This document shows, piece by piece, positions 49,038 through 58,539 of a DNA stretch of 64,000 nucleotides (position 1 is its first letter; the number at the start of each line of letters is the position of its first letter). The notes beneath the pieces are model-generated. The model had not been told where the DNA came from and did not search any database. It worked only from the letters and a program-made list of their open reading frames with translations. The stretch covers positions 124,001 to 188,000 of the forward strand of contig NZ_JADKPN010000010.1 in the NCBI RefSeq assembly GCF_015352455.1. The letters run 5' to 3'. A program made the translations under genes and the position numbers. Source of the stretch: Nocardioides islandensis. Lineage in GTDB: Bacteria > Actinomycetota > Actinomycetes > Propionibacteriales > Nocardioidaceae.

Positions 49038-49883
49038 TCAGCGCGCCGACGCGGGCTGTCGCTCGGAGATCTCGTCGGCGGCGGCCTTGACCACGGGCCC
49101 GAGCACGGCGAAGTGGTCGGCGGTGAGACGGTCGCCCGGTCCCCAGATGCTGACGACGGCGACCGGTTGTCCTACGGCGTCCAGCACCGGGGCCGAGACA
49201 CCCCAGGCGGTGTTCTCGAACTCACCCCTGCACACGGCGTACCCACGTTCGCGCGTCGCGGCGAGCTCGTCGAGGAGCGCGCTGAAGGACGTGATGGTGG
49301 TCTTGGTGTGCCGCGGCAGGCGACCGCCGCGCGGCAGGTCCAGCAGGATGCGGAGATCGGCGGGATCGGACCACGCGAGCAGCGCCTTGCCCGTCGACGT
49401 GGCGTGCATCGAGACCTCTCGGCCCTGCCACCCCGCCGACACCACGGACCCCGGGGTGGCCTCGGCGACGTAGGTCAGCGACCCGTCGCGGAGCACGGCG
49501 AGCGCCGCGGTCTCACCGGAACGAGCGGCCAGGCGCTGCAGCACCACGCGGGCCAGACGGGCCAGGGCTCCGCCCGCCTGTCCCGCCAGGTCGACCAGGC
49601 CGAAGCCCAGGGAGTACGTGCCGGTCTCGGGGTCGTGGCTGACGAGGCGCTCGCGTTCGAGCGTCGCCAGGATCCGCCAGGTGGTGGTGCGGTTGAGGCC
49701 GACGGTCTGGGCCAGCGACGTGGCGGTCGCGGCCGGACCGGAGGCCGAGGCCACGGCGCGCAGCAGGGAGGCGGCCCGCTCGACGGACTGGACGTGCTTG
49801 GTCGACGCGCGACCACCGTCCGTTGCGTCGCGCACAACGTGTTGCGCAGGGCGAGACACCACTCGAAACCTGATCCTCCCCAT
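49038..49883 (-). CDS. IclR-family transcriptional regulator
   Basis: Regulator of up to 281 aa. The winged helix-turn-helix (SVERAASLLRAVASASGPAATATSLAQTVGLNRTTTWRILATLERE) is followed by the IclR effector domain (MHATSTGKALLAW, SAPVLDAVGQPVAVVSIWGP). It is divergent from the peptide-type transporter operon and probably controls it. The start is uncertain. ATG 49883 has no ribosome site, and a palindrome (49830-49847) that could be its operator lies inside the long form, so a start near GTG 49832 is possible. Confidence 0.85.
   Translation of the reverse strand: MGRIRFRVVSRPAQHVVRDATDGGRASTKHVQSVERAASLLRAVASASGPAATATSLAQTVGLNRTTTWRILATLERERLVSHDPETGTYSLGFGLVDLAGQAGGALARLARVVLQRLAARSGETAALAVLRDGSLTYVAEATPGSVVSAGWQGREVSMHATSTGKALLAWSDPADLRILLDLPRGGRLPRHTKTTITSFSALLDELAATRERGYAVCRGEFENTAWGVSAPVLDAVGQPVAVVSIWGPGDRLTADHFAVLGPVVKAAADEISERQPASAR
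49830..49847. promoter_or_regulatory. Palindrome near IclR start (candidate operator)
   Basis: GCGCACAACGTGTTGCGC has outer arms GCGCA/TGCGC and central ACGT in perfect symmetry (14 of 18 positions). A direct TTGCG repeat lies upstream at 49823-49827. It lies just inside the annotated IclR gene, about 53 bp before the promoter of the divergent operon. Confidence 0.4.
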
Positions 49884-49938
49884 TGACCCCGTTCTGCAGG
49901 GACTTTATCTTCCCCACAGGCACATCCGTCGTTCGGAT
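49883..49938 (+). promoter_or_regulatory. Promoter and inverted repeat before the peptide-type ABC operon
   Basis: TTGACC (49883-49888), 16 bp, TTATCT (49905-49910) form a good primary-sigma promoter. Just downstream of the predicted start point is ATCCG-TCGTT-CGGAT (49924-49938), which could be a repressor site. AGAGGAG precedes the GTG at 49961. Confidence 0.6.
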
Positions 49939-49960
49939 AGTGAAACAGAGGAGTCACCAA

Positions 49961-51565
49961 GTGAACCACCCTCGTAACTCCAGCCTCGGTCTCTCACGTC
50001 GTCAGCTCATCAGGTACTCCGGCCTCGGCGTCGCCGCCGTCGCCGGCAGCAGCTTCCTCGCCGCCTGTGGTGGCGACGACAGCGGCGGTGGCGGGGGTGG
50101 GGGTGGCAACGACGGCGGTGGCGCCCAGGGCTCCGGCGGCATCCTCATCCACGGGGCCACCGGCGGCAGCAGCAAGGACTTGCTCGACCCGCACGCCCCG
50201 GTGACAGCCGCGGACATCGCGCGCGTCAACAACCTCTACGAGCCGCTGCTCTTCTGGAACAACAACTACGAGCTCGAGCCGGCGCTGGCCGAGTCCGTCG
50301 AGGGGTCCAAGGACGCCAAGACGTGGATGATCAAGATGCGCCAGGGCGTGACGTTCCACAACGGCAAGACCGTCACCGCCGACGACGCCTGGAAGAGCAT
50401 CCAGCGCGTGGCGAACCCGAAGGCTCCGCTGTCCGCGGGCGGCCAGCTCTCGACGATCCTCGACTTCGACAAGAGCAAGGTCGTCGACGACACCACGCTC
50501 CAGCTGGTGCTGAAGAACCCCTACGCACTCCTCGACTCGCTGCTCGCGGAATACACGCTGGGCATCATCCCCGGGGGCGAGTTCGACCCGGCCAACCCGG
50601 TCGGCACGGGTGCGTTCGCCTACAAGTCGTTCGAGCCGGGCAAGTCGAGCACGTTCACCAAGTACGCCGACTACTGGGGCGACGCCGCCTTCGTCGACGA
50701 GCTCCAGATCCAGGACTTCGCCGACGACAGCGCCCGGGTCAACGCCCTGCAGTCCGGCCAGATCCACACCGTCGACAACCTGCCGTACAACCTCGTCGAC
50801 ACCCTCAAGGGCGCCGGCGGCGGCACGCTGATCACCGACACGGGTGCGTGGGTGCCCTTCACCATGCGCGTCGACCAAGCGCCGTTCAGCGACGTCAAGG
50901 TGCGCCAGGCCTTCCGCCTGATCGTCGACCGGCAGCAGATGATCGACCAGGCGCTGAGCGGCTACGGTGCGCTGGGCAACGACTTGTACGGATTCGTCGA
51001 CCCGGCGTACGACCACGACCTGCCCCAGCGCGAGCAGGACCTCGACCAGGCCAAGTCGCTGCTCGCCTCGGCCGGGCAGGACGGCCTCCAGGTCGAGCTG
51101 TTCACCGGAGACGACATCGGCTCGGTGGCCACGGCCGCCGCCAACCTGTTCGCGGAGCAGGCGAAGGGCGCCGGCGTCGACGTGAAGGTCACCAAGAAGT
51201 CGCCGTTCTACGACGACCAGTACCTCCAGTACACCTTCGCGCAGGACTTCTGGAACACCCGTCTCTACATCCCGCAGGCCGTGGTGGGCACCTTCCCGCC
51301 CGACCAGGGCGGCACCTACAACGAGACCCACTGGGACAACGAGGAGCACCGCAACCTGGTCAACCAGGCCGCGCAGACGCTCGACGAAGCCGCACGCACC
51401 GACCTGATCCACCAGGCCCAGAAGATCGAGTACGACGAGGGCGGCCTGATCATCTGGGGCTTCCGGAAGCAGGTCGACGGGTTCGGTCCCAACGTCAAGG
51501 GTCTCGAGGGCAGCAAGTACCTGCCACTCGGCTCCTACAAGTTCAACAAGGTCTCGGTCCAGTAG
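49961..51565 (+). CDS. Dipeptide-type ABC substrate-binding lipoprotein with Tat-like signal
   Basis: Family 5 solute-binding protein of 534 aa. The signal has SRRQLIR (twin-arginine pattern), a hydrophobic stretch and the lipobox FLAAC, then a Gly-rich linker. The mature part has VNNLYEPLLFWNNN, RQGVTFHNGKTVTADDAW and VGTGAFAYKSFEPG, typical of DppA/OppA. The binding partner is unknown; context suggests a quaternary-amine- or amide-bearing compound and not necessarily a peptide. It is the first gene of the operon. A 38-bp gap precedes the permease gene. Confidence 0.93.
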   Translation: MNHPRNSSLGLSRRQLIRYSGLGVAAVAGSSFLAACGGDDSGGGGGGGGNDGGGAQGSGGILIHGATGGSSKDLLDPHAPVTAADIARVNNLYEPLLFWNNNYELEPALAESVEGSKDAKTWMIKMRQGVTFHNGKTVTADDAWKSIQRVANPKAPLSAGGQLSTILDFDKSKVVDDTTLQLVLKNPYALLDSLLAEYTLGIIPGGEFDPANPVGTGAFAYKSFEPGKSSTFTKYADYWGDAAFVDELQIQDFADDSARVNALQSGQIHTVDNLPYNLVDTLKGAGGGTLITDTGAWVPFTMRVDQAPFSDVKVRQAFRLIVDRQQMIDQALSGYGALGNDLYGFVDPAYDHDLPQREQDLDQAKSLLASAGQDGLQVELFTGDDIGSVATAAANLFAEQAKGAGVDVKVTKKSPFYDDQYLQYTFAQDFWNTRLYIPQAVVGTFPPDQGGTYNETHWDNEEHRNLVNQAAQTLDEAARTDLIHQAQKIEYDEGGLIIWGFRKQVDGFGPNVKGLEGSKYLPLGSYKFNKVSVQ

Positions 51566-51603
51566 GGCCGGCCGATCATGACAAGCGGGATGACCGAGCT
51601 GTT

Positions 51604-52641
51604 ATGACGGATTTGGGCACCCTTGTCGCAAGTCCGCTAGAAGAGGTCGCGCCGCCGCGGGGCCAGCACGGTGCCGCGGCTTGGGCGCTCTGGATCGCCC
51701 GCCGGCTCGGGCTGGCGGTGCTGACCCTGTGGCTCGTCTCGATCCTGGTCTTCCTGGCCACGGCGGCCCTGGGTGACCCGATCCGGGCCATCCTCGGCCG
51801 CGACTACAACGCCAACCCCGGCCGGGTCGCCGAGCTGGAGAAGCTCATCGGCTCCGACCAGTCGCTCATCTCGAGGTACTTCGACTGGCTCGGCGGCCTG
51901 GTGACCGGGGACCTCGGGACGTCGCTGGCCAGCGGTCGTCCCGTGAGCGAGCTGATCTCCGGTCCGGTGCAGAACTCCGCGATGCTGGTGTTCCTGGCCG
52001 CCATCGTGATGATCCCGCTGTCGTTCATCATCGCGATGATCTCGGCGCACTACCGCCGGCGTCGTCCGGACACCATCATCCAGACCATCCTGCTGGCCGT
52101 CGCGGGCCTGCCGGAGTTCGTCATCGGCGTGCTGCTGATCGCCCTGCTGGCCACCACGGTCTTCAAGGTGCTCCCGCCGGTGACCTTGGTGACGCTGGGT
52201 GGGCACCCGTGGGACAACTGGAAGGTCATGGTCCTGCCGACCCTGACCCTGGTGCTGTGGGTCTCCCCGTACGTCTCCCGCATCGTCCGAGCCTCGCTGC
52301 TCGAGGTGATCGACAGCGAGTACGTCGAGCTGGCCCGCCTCAAGGGCATCCCCGAGAGCGTGGTCATGCGCAAGCACGCGCTGCTCAACGCGATCGTGCC
52401 CGGCATCCAGGTCATCGCCCTCCAGCTGGCCTTCCTGGCCGGTGGTGTCGTGGTGGTCGAGACGCTGTTCGCCTATCCCGGCATCGGTCTGCAGCTCGTC
52501 GACGCCGTGCGCAACCACGACGTCCAGGTCGTGCAGGCGCTCAGCATGATCATCGCCAGCGTGTACGTCGTGGTGAACCTGATCGCCGACCTGTTGTCCA
52601 TCCTGCTCACCCCACGCGCAAGGACGGCGATCTCGTCATGA
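51604..52641 (+). CDS. ABC permease, DppB type
   Basis: Membrane subunit of 345 aa with six predicted helices. After the first helix comes the usual DPIR.....Y region (GDPIRAILGRDYNANPG, RVAELEKLIGSDQSLISRYFDWLGGLVTGDLGTS). The EAA loop is EYVELARLKGIPESVVMRKHALLNA. ATG 51604 begins 38 bp after the binding-protein stop. The end overlaps the next permease gene by 4 bp. Confidence 0.92.
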   Translation: MTDLGTLVASPLEEVAPPRGQHGAAAWALWIARRLGLAVLTLWLVSILVFLATAALGDPIRAILGRDYNANPGRVAELEKLIGSDQSLISRYFDWLGGLVTGDLGTSLASGRPVSELISGPVQNSAMLVFLAAIVMIPLSFIIAMISAHYRRRRPDTIIQTILLAVAGLPEFVIGVLLIALLATTVFKVLPPVTLVTLGGHPWDNWKVMVLPTLTLVLWVSPYVSRIVRASLLEVIDSEYVELARLKGIPESVVMRKHALLNAIVPGIQVIALQLAFLAGGVVVVETLFAYPGIGLQLVDAVRNHDVQVVQALSMIIASVYVVVNLIADLLSILLTPRARTAISS

Positions 52642-53546
52642 CTGCTGACCAGTCCCACGAGCACGAGCACGTCTCAGCGCTGTCCGGCGAGGAGGCCCCG
52701 CCGCCTCCGCCCATCGCACCCGCGGAGCCGGGCACCTTCAAGAAGGCGATGCGGCAGAAGCGGTTCACCGTCGGCCTGGGCATCACCCTGCTGCTGGTGG
52801 CCTTCGTGATCTTCGCGCCGTACCTCGCGCCGTACGGTGAGAACGAGGTCGCCGGCCCGCCCTACAACAAGGCCGCGGGAGTCTTCGGCACCGACTACCT
52901 CGGCCAGGACGTGCTCAGCCGGGTCATGCACGGTGGCGGCGAGATCCTGCTCATCGCACTCCTCGGCACGCTGGTCGGCATGGTGCTCGGCATCGCGATC
53001 GGGGTCGTCGCGGCCTACGGCGGCGGCTGGTGGGACGAGGTCCTGATGCGCCTCAACGACGTGATCCTCTCCTTCCCGCAGATCCTGCTCGCGCTGGTCG
53101 TGCTGACCGCGCTGCAGAAGCCGTCGGCGTGGATCCTGATCGTCCTCGTCGGTGTCTCCCACGCTCCCCGCGTGGCCCGCCTGGCCCGTGGCGTCGCGCT
53201 CGGCATCGTGTCGCGCGACTTCGTGATCGCGGCCGAGGCACTGGGCGAGAAGCGCAGCCGGGTGATCCTGGCCGAGGTGCTGCCGAACATGAACGCCCCG
53301 CTGCTGGCCGAGGCCGGCCTGCGGCTCACCTACTCCATCGGACTGGTGGGTGCCCTGGGCTTCCTGGGCTTCTCCGCGGACCCCGGTGCAGCCAACTGGG
53401 GCCAGATGATCCAGGAGAACCGACTCGGCCTGGCCACCCAGCCGTGGGCGGTGCTGGCTCCGGTGATCATCATCGCGATCTTCGCGATCGGCACGAACCT
53501 GATGGCCGACGGCATCGCCCAGGTCGCGCAGCGAGGAGACAACTGA
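52638..53546 (+). CDS. ABC permease, DppC type
   Basis: Membrane subunit of 302 aa. A His/Pro-rich cytoplasmic N-terminus (SHEHEHVS ... PPPPP) precedes six helices. FGTDYLGQDVLSRVMHGG is the classical DppC loop and FVIAAEALGEKRSRVILAEVLPN the EAA loop. It pairs with the DppB-type permease. It overlaps the ATPase gene by one base (TGATG). Confidence 0.92.
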   Translation: MTADQSHEHEHVSALSGEEAPPPPPIAPAEPGTFKKAMRQKRFTVGLGITLLLVAFVIFAPYLAPYGENEVAGPPYNKAAGVFGTDYLGQDVLSRVMHGGGEILLIALLGTLVGMVLGIAIGVVAAYGGGWWDEVLMRLNDVILSFPQILLALVVLTALQKPSAWILIVLVGVSHAPRVARLARGVALGIVSRDFVIAAEALGEKRSRVILAEVLPNMNAPLLAEAGLRLTYSIGLVGALGFLGFSADPGAANWGQMIQENRLGLATQPWAVLAPVIIIAIFAIGTNLMADGIAQVAQRGDN

Positions 53547-55354
53547 TGACCGCCACCAGCGACGCACCCGTCGAGAAGGTCGGCGTGCCCAAGGGTGGGC
53601 TGGTCGTCGAGGACCTGAGCGTGATGCTCACCGGCAAGGACATCGACGTCGTCAACGACATCGACCTGGTCCTGAAGCCGGGCGAGGTGGTCGGCCTGGT
53701 CGGCGAGTCCGGCTCCGGCAAGACCACCGTCGGCACCTCGCTGCTCAACTACTCGCGCGCCGGTGCCTACATCGGCTCCGGCCGGGTTCTCCTCGAGGGT
53801 CGCGACATCCTCAGCATGAAGTGGCAGGAGGTGCGCCAGGTCCGGGGCGAGGAGATCGCCTACGTCCCGCAGGACCCGGCATCGGCGCTCAACCCCGCCA
53901 TCCGCATCGGCAAGCAGATCGTCGAGCTCCTGGAGCTGCGCGGGATCGGCACCAAGGAGTCCCGGCTCCAGGGGGCCCGCGACGGGCTGGCCGAGGTCGG
54001 CCTGCCCAACGACGACGAGTTCCTCAGCCGCTACGCCCACCAGCTGTCGGGCGGCCAGGTTCAGCGCGTAGCGCTGGCCATGGCCTTCCTGCCGAAGCCC
54101 AAGGTGCTCGTGCTCGACGAGCCGACCACCGGCCTGGACGTGACCACCCAGGCGATGGTGCTCGACACCATGGCCCAGCTCTGCCGCACCCACGGCGTCA
54201 GCGCGCTGTACGTCACCCACGACCTCGCGGTGGTCGCCAACATCGCGGACCGGGTCGCGGTGATGTACGCCGGCCAGATCGCGGAGCTCGGTCCCAAGGA
54301 GGCCATCTTCCGGGCGCCCTCGCACCCTTACACCCGAGCGCTGCTGGACTCGATCCCGCACCTCAGCCAGGCCCGCGCGCTCACCGGCATCCCGGGCCGC
54401 ACGCCCGCTCCGGGAGCCCGTCCGAGCGGCTGCCGGTTCAACGACCGCTGCGCGTACGCCATCGACGCCTGCCGCAAGGACGTGCCGGAGCTGCGCGAGG
54501 TCGCCCCGGACCACCAGGTACGGTGCATCCGCGCCGGGGAGATCGGCACCTGGGACATCTCGCGCGGGGTGGTGCCGGACGCCGACCCCGACCGCAAGCG
54601 CGACATCATCCTCTCGATCGAGAACCTCAACATCTTCTACGGCCGCAAGCACGTCGTGCACGACGTGTCGTTCGACCTGGCCAAGGCCGAGGTCATCGCG
54701 CTGGTCGGCGAGTCGGGCAGTGGCAAGACCACGATCTCCCGCTCCGTCGGGGGCCTGCACAAGGACTGGACCGGCACCATCACGTTCGACGGTGACGTGC
54801 TGGCCAAGAGCGCCCGTCAGCGCGACGCGACCAACCGCAAGCGGCTCCAGTACATCTTCCAGAACCCGTACCTCTCCCTGAACCCGCGCCTGACCATCGA
54901 GCAGATCGTCAAGCGGCCGATGGAGCTGTTCGGGATCGCCTCGGGCAAGGAGGCCACCGACCGCGTGGTCGAGCTGCTCGACCAGGTGGCCCTCGGCCCG
55001 CGGATGCTGAAGTACCAGGCGAGCCGGCTCTCCGGCGGCGAGCGTCAGCGCGTGGCGATCGCCCGTGCGCTGGCCGCCGAGCCGGACGTGCTGATCTGCG
55101 ACGAGATCACCTCGGCGCTGGACGTCTCGGTGCAGGGCTCGATCGTGGCGCTGCTCGAGGGGCTCCGGAAGCAGCGCGGCATCAGCATGCTGTTCGTCAC
55201 CCACAACCTCGCCCTGGTGCGCTCGATCGGCTCCGGCGTCCAGATCCTCAAGGCCGGCCGCGTGGTCGAGTCCGGCCCGGTCGTCACCGTGATGGAGACG
55301 CCGAAGGAGGAGTACACCCGCAACCTGCTGTCCAAGAGCCCGAGGATCGACTGA
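53546..55354 (+). CDS. Fused double ATPase of dipeptide-type ABC transporter (DppD-DppF)
   Basis: Protein of 602 aa with two complete ATPase domains. Domain 1 has GESGSGKTT (about residue 55), LSGGQVQR and VLVLDEPTTGLD, followed by an oligopeptide C-terminal region with Cys (GCRFNDRCAYAIDACRKD), usual for iron-sulfur-type DppD/OppD. Domain 2 has GESGSGKTT (about residue 393), LSGGERQR and VLICDEITSALD. Separate dppD and dppF genes are fused here. In domain 2 Walker B ends DEI and not DEP. Confidence 0.93.
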   Translation: MTATSDAPVEKVGVPKGGLVVEDLSVMLTGKDIDVVNDIDLVLKPGEVVGLVGESGSGKTTVGTSLLNYSRAGAYIGSGRVLLEGRDILSMKWQEVRQVRGEEIAYVPQDPASALNPAIRIGKQIVELLELRGIGTKESRLQGARDGLAEVGLPNDDEFLSRYAHQLSGGQVQRVALAMAFLPKPKVLVLDEPTTGLDVTTQAMVLDTMAQLCRTHGVSALYVTHDLAVVANIADRVAVMYAGQIAELGPKEAIFRAPSHPYTRALLDSIPHLSQARALTGIPGRTPAPGARPSGCRFNDRCAYAIDACRKDVPELREVAPDHQVRCIRAGEIGTWDISRGVVPDADPDRKRDIILSIENLNIFYGRKHVVHDVSFDLAKAEVIALVGESGSGKTTISRSVGGLHKDWTGTITFDGDVLAKSARQRDATNRKRLQYIFQNPYLSLNPRLTIEQIVKRPMELFGIASGKEATDRVVELLDQVALGPRMLKYQASRLSGGERQRVAIARALAAEPDVLICDEITSALDVSVQGSIVALLEGLRKQRGISMLFVTHNLALVRSIGSGVQILKAGRVVESGPVVTVMETPKEEYTRNLLSKSPRID

Positions 55355-55355
55355 C

Positions 55356-55521
55356 AGTGGTCATCCTCGGAGGCTCGACGAGGGTAGCCGTGGCTCAGGT
55401 GCGTGCAGCGCCAGGCGGCGGAGCGAAGCCATACCGGGGTTGTCTCGCGAGCGACGGCAACGCAGCGATGTGCGTGCCTGGGCCGCGGGGATCCCGACGA
55501 GCCTTCGAGGATGACCACTAG
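55356..55521. repeat. 166-bp imperfect palindrome (MITE-like element)
   Basis: The left end AGTGGTCATCCTCGGAGGCT (55356-55375) and the right end read in reverse, AGTGGTCATCCTCGAAGGCT, differ at one position, and similarity continues for about 30 bp. Inner parts such as CCGTGGCTCAGG and CCGCGGCCCAGG also pair. It fills the whole gap between the transporter stop and the GTG of the serine hydrolase. No coding frame in it looks real. Confidence 0.7.
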
Positions 55522-56667
55522 GTGCCTGCGACTACCGCGAGCACCGGTCACCCCTTTGGGCTCGCAGGCCTGGTGTTCACCAACCCCCACCACGACCCCA
55601 CGTGGACGCACGCGGTCGTCCCCGCGACGGCCGGCACGGAGCTGCCTGCGTCGCCTCGCGACCTCGAGGTGTCGATCGCGGGAGCGGGACGCACCTGGAC
55701 GCTCGCCGAGTGGCGCGACGAGACCTCGTCGACCTCCCTGCTCGTGCTGGACGCGGCATCGAGCGGGGGCAAGGTCGTGCACGAGTGGTACGCCGACGGG
55801 CTCGGCGCCGGCACGCTGTTCCTCGGCGCCTCGATGACCAAGTCCGTGCTGGCCCACCTGGTCGGCCGGGCGGTCCGCGACGGCTCACTCCGGCTCACCG
55901 ATGCCGTCGTCGCGCACGTGCCCGAGCTGGCGGGCTCGGGCTACGACGGCACCACCGTGCTCGACGTGCTCACGATGACCACCGGCGTCGACTGGGTCGA
56001 GGACCACCGCGACCCCGACAGCCTGGCCTCGCGGCTGCTGCGCTGCTTCGGCGACCACCAGGACTCGCGCGCCCTGCTGAGCGAGGTGCGTCCGGGCGTC
56101 CCGCCCGGCACCCGCTTCTCCTACTGCACCGCCGACTCACAGGTGCTCGACTGGGTGCGCGAACGCGCCACCGGCCTCCCCTACGCCGACGACGCCGCCC
56201 GGCTCTGGCGATCGCTGGGCTGCACCCAGGACGCGGTGGTCGCCGTCGACGGCGCCGGAGTGGCGCTGGCCGGCGGTGGCCTCGCGGCGTCGGCCCGCGA
56301 CTGGGCCCGGGTCGCCCTGCTGGCCGTGGACGGCACCTTCGGCGGCGAGCGGGTGCTCGACCGCGAGTGGACCGGGGACGCCGCGCACGCGACGTACCCC
56401 TTCCTGGCCGTCGGCCGGCTGCCCAGCACCATCACCACGCACGCCGGGTTCGGCTACCACTGGTGGCCGATGGACGACGCCGGCCGCCGGCTGACCGCCG
56501 ACGGGAGCCGCGGCCAGTTCGCCTGCGCCGACCGAAGTACCGGCGCCGTGGTGGTGAAGACGTCCCAGTGGCCGTACGCCGACTCCTGGGTCGACCGCCA
56601 GGCGCGCGACCTCAGCTACCTCGGCCTCCACGCCCTGCTGGACGCCGTACCGACCCTCCACCCCTGA
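55522..56667 (+). CDS. Serine hydrolase, beta-lactamase family (NylB/6-aminohexanoate-dimer hydrolase-like)
   Basis: Penicillin-recognising-fold hydrolase of 381 aa. The SxxK motif is SMTK (GASMTKSVLAHLVGRAV), the Tyr is in FSYCTADSQVLDW and the third motif region is HAGFGYHWWPMD in place of KTG. PELAGSGYDGTTVLDVLTMTTGVDW matches the NylB subgroup, which hydrolyses amide or ester bonds of small linear substrates. There is no signal peptide, so it is cytoplasmic. GTG 55522 directly abuts the palindromic element; the true start may lie slightly inside. It could release a carnitine-like unit from an imported conjugate (inference). Confidence 0.85.
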   Translation: MPATTASTGHPFGLAGLVFTNPHHDPTWTHAVVPATAGTELPASPRDLEVSIAGAGRTWTLAEWRDETSSTSLLVLDAASSGGKVVHEWYADGLGAGTLFLGASMTKSVLAHLVGRAVRDGSLRLTDAVVAHVPELAGSGYDGTTVLDVLTMTTGVDWVEDHRDPDSLASRLLRCFGDHQDSRALLSEVRPGVPPGTRFSYCTADSQVLDWVRERATGLPYADDAARLWRSLGCTQDAVVAVDGAGVALAGGGLAASARDWARVALLAVDGTFGGERVLDREWTGDAAHATYPFLAVGRLPSTITTHAGFGYHWWPMDDAGRRLTADGSRGQFACADRSTGAVVVKTSQWPYADSWVDRQARDLSYLGLHALLDAVPTLHP

Positions 56668-56682
56668 CGAAGGAGCCTCGCT

Positions 56683-57567
56683 GTGAACAGAAAGGTCATG
56701 ATCACCTGCGCGCTGACGGGCGCCGGGGACACCGTCGGCCGCTCCGAGCTGGTGCCGGTGACGCCCGAGCAGATCGCCGAGTCCGGCATCGCCGCGGCGC
56801 GAGCGGGCGCGACGATCATCCACATCCACGTGCGCGATCCCCAGACGGGCAAGGGATCCCGCGAGGTGGCGTACTACCGCGAGGTCGTCGAGCGGGTCCG
56901 CGCCGCCGACGTCGACGTCATCATCAACACCACCGCCGGCATGGGTGGCGACCTGGTGCTCGACCCGCACAACCCCACGACGTTCGTCGAGGGCACGGAC
57001 CTGGTCAGCGGCGTCGACCGGCTCCCCCACGTCGAGGAGCTGCTGCCCGACATCTGCACGCTGGACTGCGGCAGCCTGAACTTCGGCGAGGGCAGCCTGG
57101 TCTACGTCAGCACGCCGGACATGCTGCGCGAGGGCGCGAAGAAGATCCAGGAGCTCGGCGTCCGCTGCGAGATGGAGATCTTCGACACCGGTCACCTGTG
57201 GTTCGCCAAGCAGCTGGTCGAGGAGGGGCTGATCGACGCCCCGGCCATGTACCAGCTGTGCATGGGCATCCCGTACGGCGCGCCGGCCGACCCGCTGACC
57301 CTGGCCGCGATGGTCGCGCAGCTGCCACCGGACGCCGTGTGGGCGTCGTTCGCGCTCGGCCCGATGCAGATGCCGTGGGTCGCGCAGTCGATCCTGCTGG
57401 GCGGCCACGTGCGCGTGGGCCTGGAGGACAACCTGTACCTCAGCAAGGGCGTGAAGGCGACCAACGCGCAGCTGGTCGAGCGCGCCCGGACGATCGTGGA
57501 GAGCATGGGCGCCTCGGTGGCGACTCCTGACGAAGGGCGCGAGATCCTCGCGCTGAAGCCCCGATGA
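56683..57567 (+). CDS. cdhC: Beta-keto acid cleavage enzyme, 3-dehydrocarnitine type
   Basis: BKACE-family (DUF849) enzyme of 294 aa. The zinc motif is HIHVRD (residues about 46-51). CALTGAGDT at the N-terminus and [15 protein letters not shown] are family stretches. In the carnitine pathway it condenses 3-dehydrocarnitine with acetyl-CoA to give betainyl-CoA and acetoacetate. Assignment rests on the following cdhA and cdhB homologues. GTG 56683 is preceded by GAAGGAG. It overlaps the next gene by 4 bp. Confidence 0.85.
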   Translation: MNRKVMITCALTGAGDTVGRSELVPVTPEQIAESGIAAARAGATIIHIHVRDPQTGKGSREVAYYREVVERVRAADVDVIINTTAGMGGDLVLDPHNPTTFVEGTDLVSGVDRLPHVEELLPDICTLDCGSLNFGEGSLVYVSTPDMLREGAKKIQELGVRCEMEIFDTGHLWFAKQLVEEGLIDAPAMYQLCMGIPYGAPADPLTLAAMVAQLPPDAVWASFALGPMQMPWVAQSILLGGHVRVGLEDNLYLSKGVKATNAQLVERARTIVESMGASVATPDEGREILALKPR

Positions 57568-58529
57568 GCGACCAGCTGAGCAGGGTCCCTCCGCAGGACG
57601 TCCGCACCGTCACCTGCGTCGGCGCCGGCGTCATCGGCGGCGGCTGGGTCGCCTACTTCTTGTCCCGTGGGTACCGGGTGGTCGCATGGGACCCGGCCGA
57701 GGACGCCGAAGCACGGCTGCGGCACCTGGTCGGGACCGCCTGGACGGCGCTGACGGACCTGGGCCTCGCGCCGGGGGCGAGCCCCGACAGTCCGTTCGAC
57801 AACCTCACCGTCGTGCCGGACCTGACCGACGCCTGCGCGCAGGCGGACTTCGTGCAGGAGAGCGCACCGGAGGACCTCGAGCTCAAGCGCACGCTGCTGG
57901 CCGACATCGACGCGGCGACGCCCGAGCACGTGGTGATCTCGTCGTCGACGTCCGGATACGGCATGAGCGAGATGCAGGTGCGGTGCGCGCATCCCGAGCG
58001 CACCGTGGTCGGCCACCCGTTCAACCCGCCGTACCTCATCCCCCTCGTCGAGGTGGTCGGCGGCACCGCCACCTCGCCCGAGGTGGTCGCCTGGACCAGC
58101 GACTTCTTCCGGCACGCCGGCAAGTCGGTGATCACCATGGACAGCGAGGTGCCGGGGTTCATCGCCAACCGGCTGCAGGAGGCCCTGTGGCGCGAGGCGC
58201 TGCACATGGTCGCCGAGGGTGAGGCGACGGTCGAGCAGATCGACCTGTCGATCACCGACGGGCCGGGCCTGCGCTGGGCGATCCAGGGGCCGATGCTCAC
58301 CTTCCACCTGGCCGGCGGCCAGGGCGGCATGGCGCACATGCTCGACCACTTCGGCCCGTCGCTGTTGTCGCCCTGGACGCGGCTGACCGCGCCCGAGCTG
58401 ACGCCCGAGCTGCGCGACGCCGTGGTCGACGGCTGCGAGCGGGAGGCCGGCGGCCGCAGCGTCGACGACCTCGTCGCGGAGCGGGACCGAGGTGTGATCG
58501 CGATCCTGCGTGCCCTCGGCCGGGTCTGA
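57564..58529 (+). CDS. cdhA: L-carnitine dehydrogenase-like 3-hydroxyacyl dehydrogenase
   Basis: NAD+-dependent dehydrogenase of 321 aa. [17 protein letters not shown] is the Rossmann motif, [13 protein letters not shown] and [18 protein letters not shown] are the catalytic-region blocks (His of GHPFNPP) and [21 protein letters not shown] begins the C-terminal helices. The length and NPPYLIPL pattern fit L-carnitine dehydrogenases, which lack a CoA-binding thiol substrate. It oxidises carnitine to 3-dehydrocarnitine for the adjacent cleavage enzyme. Confidence 0.87.
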   Translation: MSDQLSRVPPQDVRTVTCVGAGVIGGGWVAYFLSRGYRVVAWDPAEDAEARLRHLVGTAWTALTDLGLAPGASPDSPFDNLTVVPDLTDACAQADFVQESAPEDLELKRTLLADIDAATPEHVVISSSTSGYGMSEMQVRCAHPERTVVGHPFNPPYLIPLVEVVGGTATSPEVVAWTSDFFRHAGKSVITMDSEVPGFIANRLQEALWREALHMVAEGEATVEQIDLSITDGPGLRWAIQGPMLTFHLAGGQGGMAHMLDHFGPSLLSPWTRLTAPELTPELRDAVVDGCEREAGGRSVDDLVAERDRGVIAILRALGRV

Positions 58530-58539
58530 CGGGCCGCGT

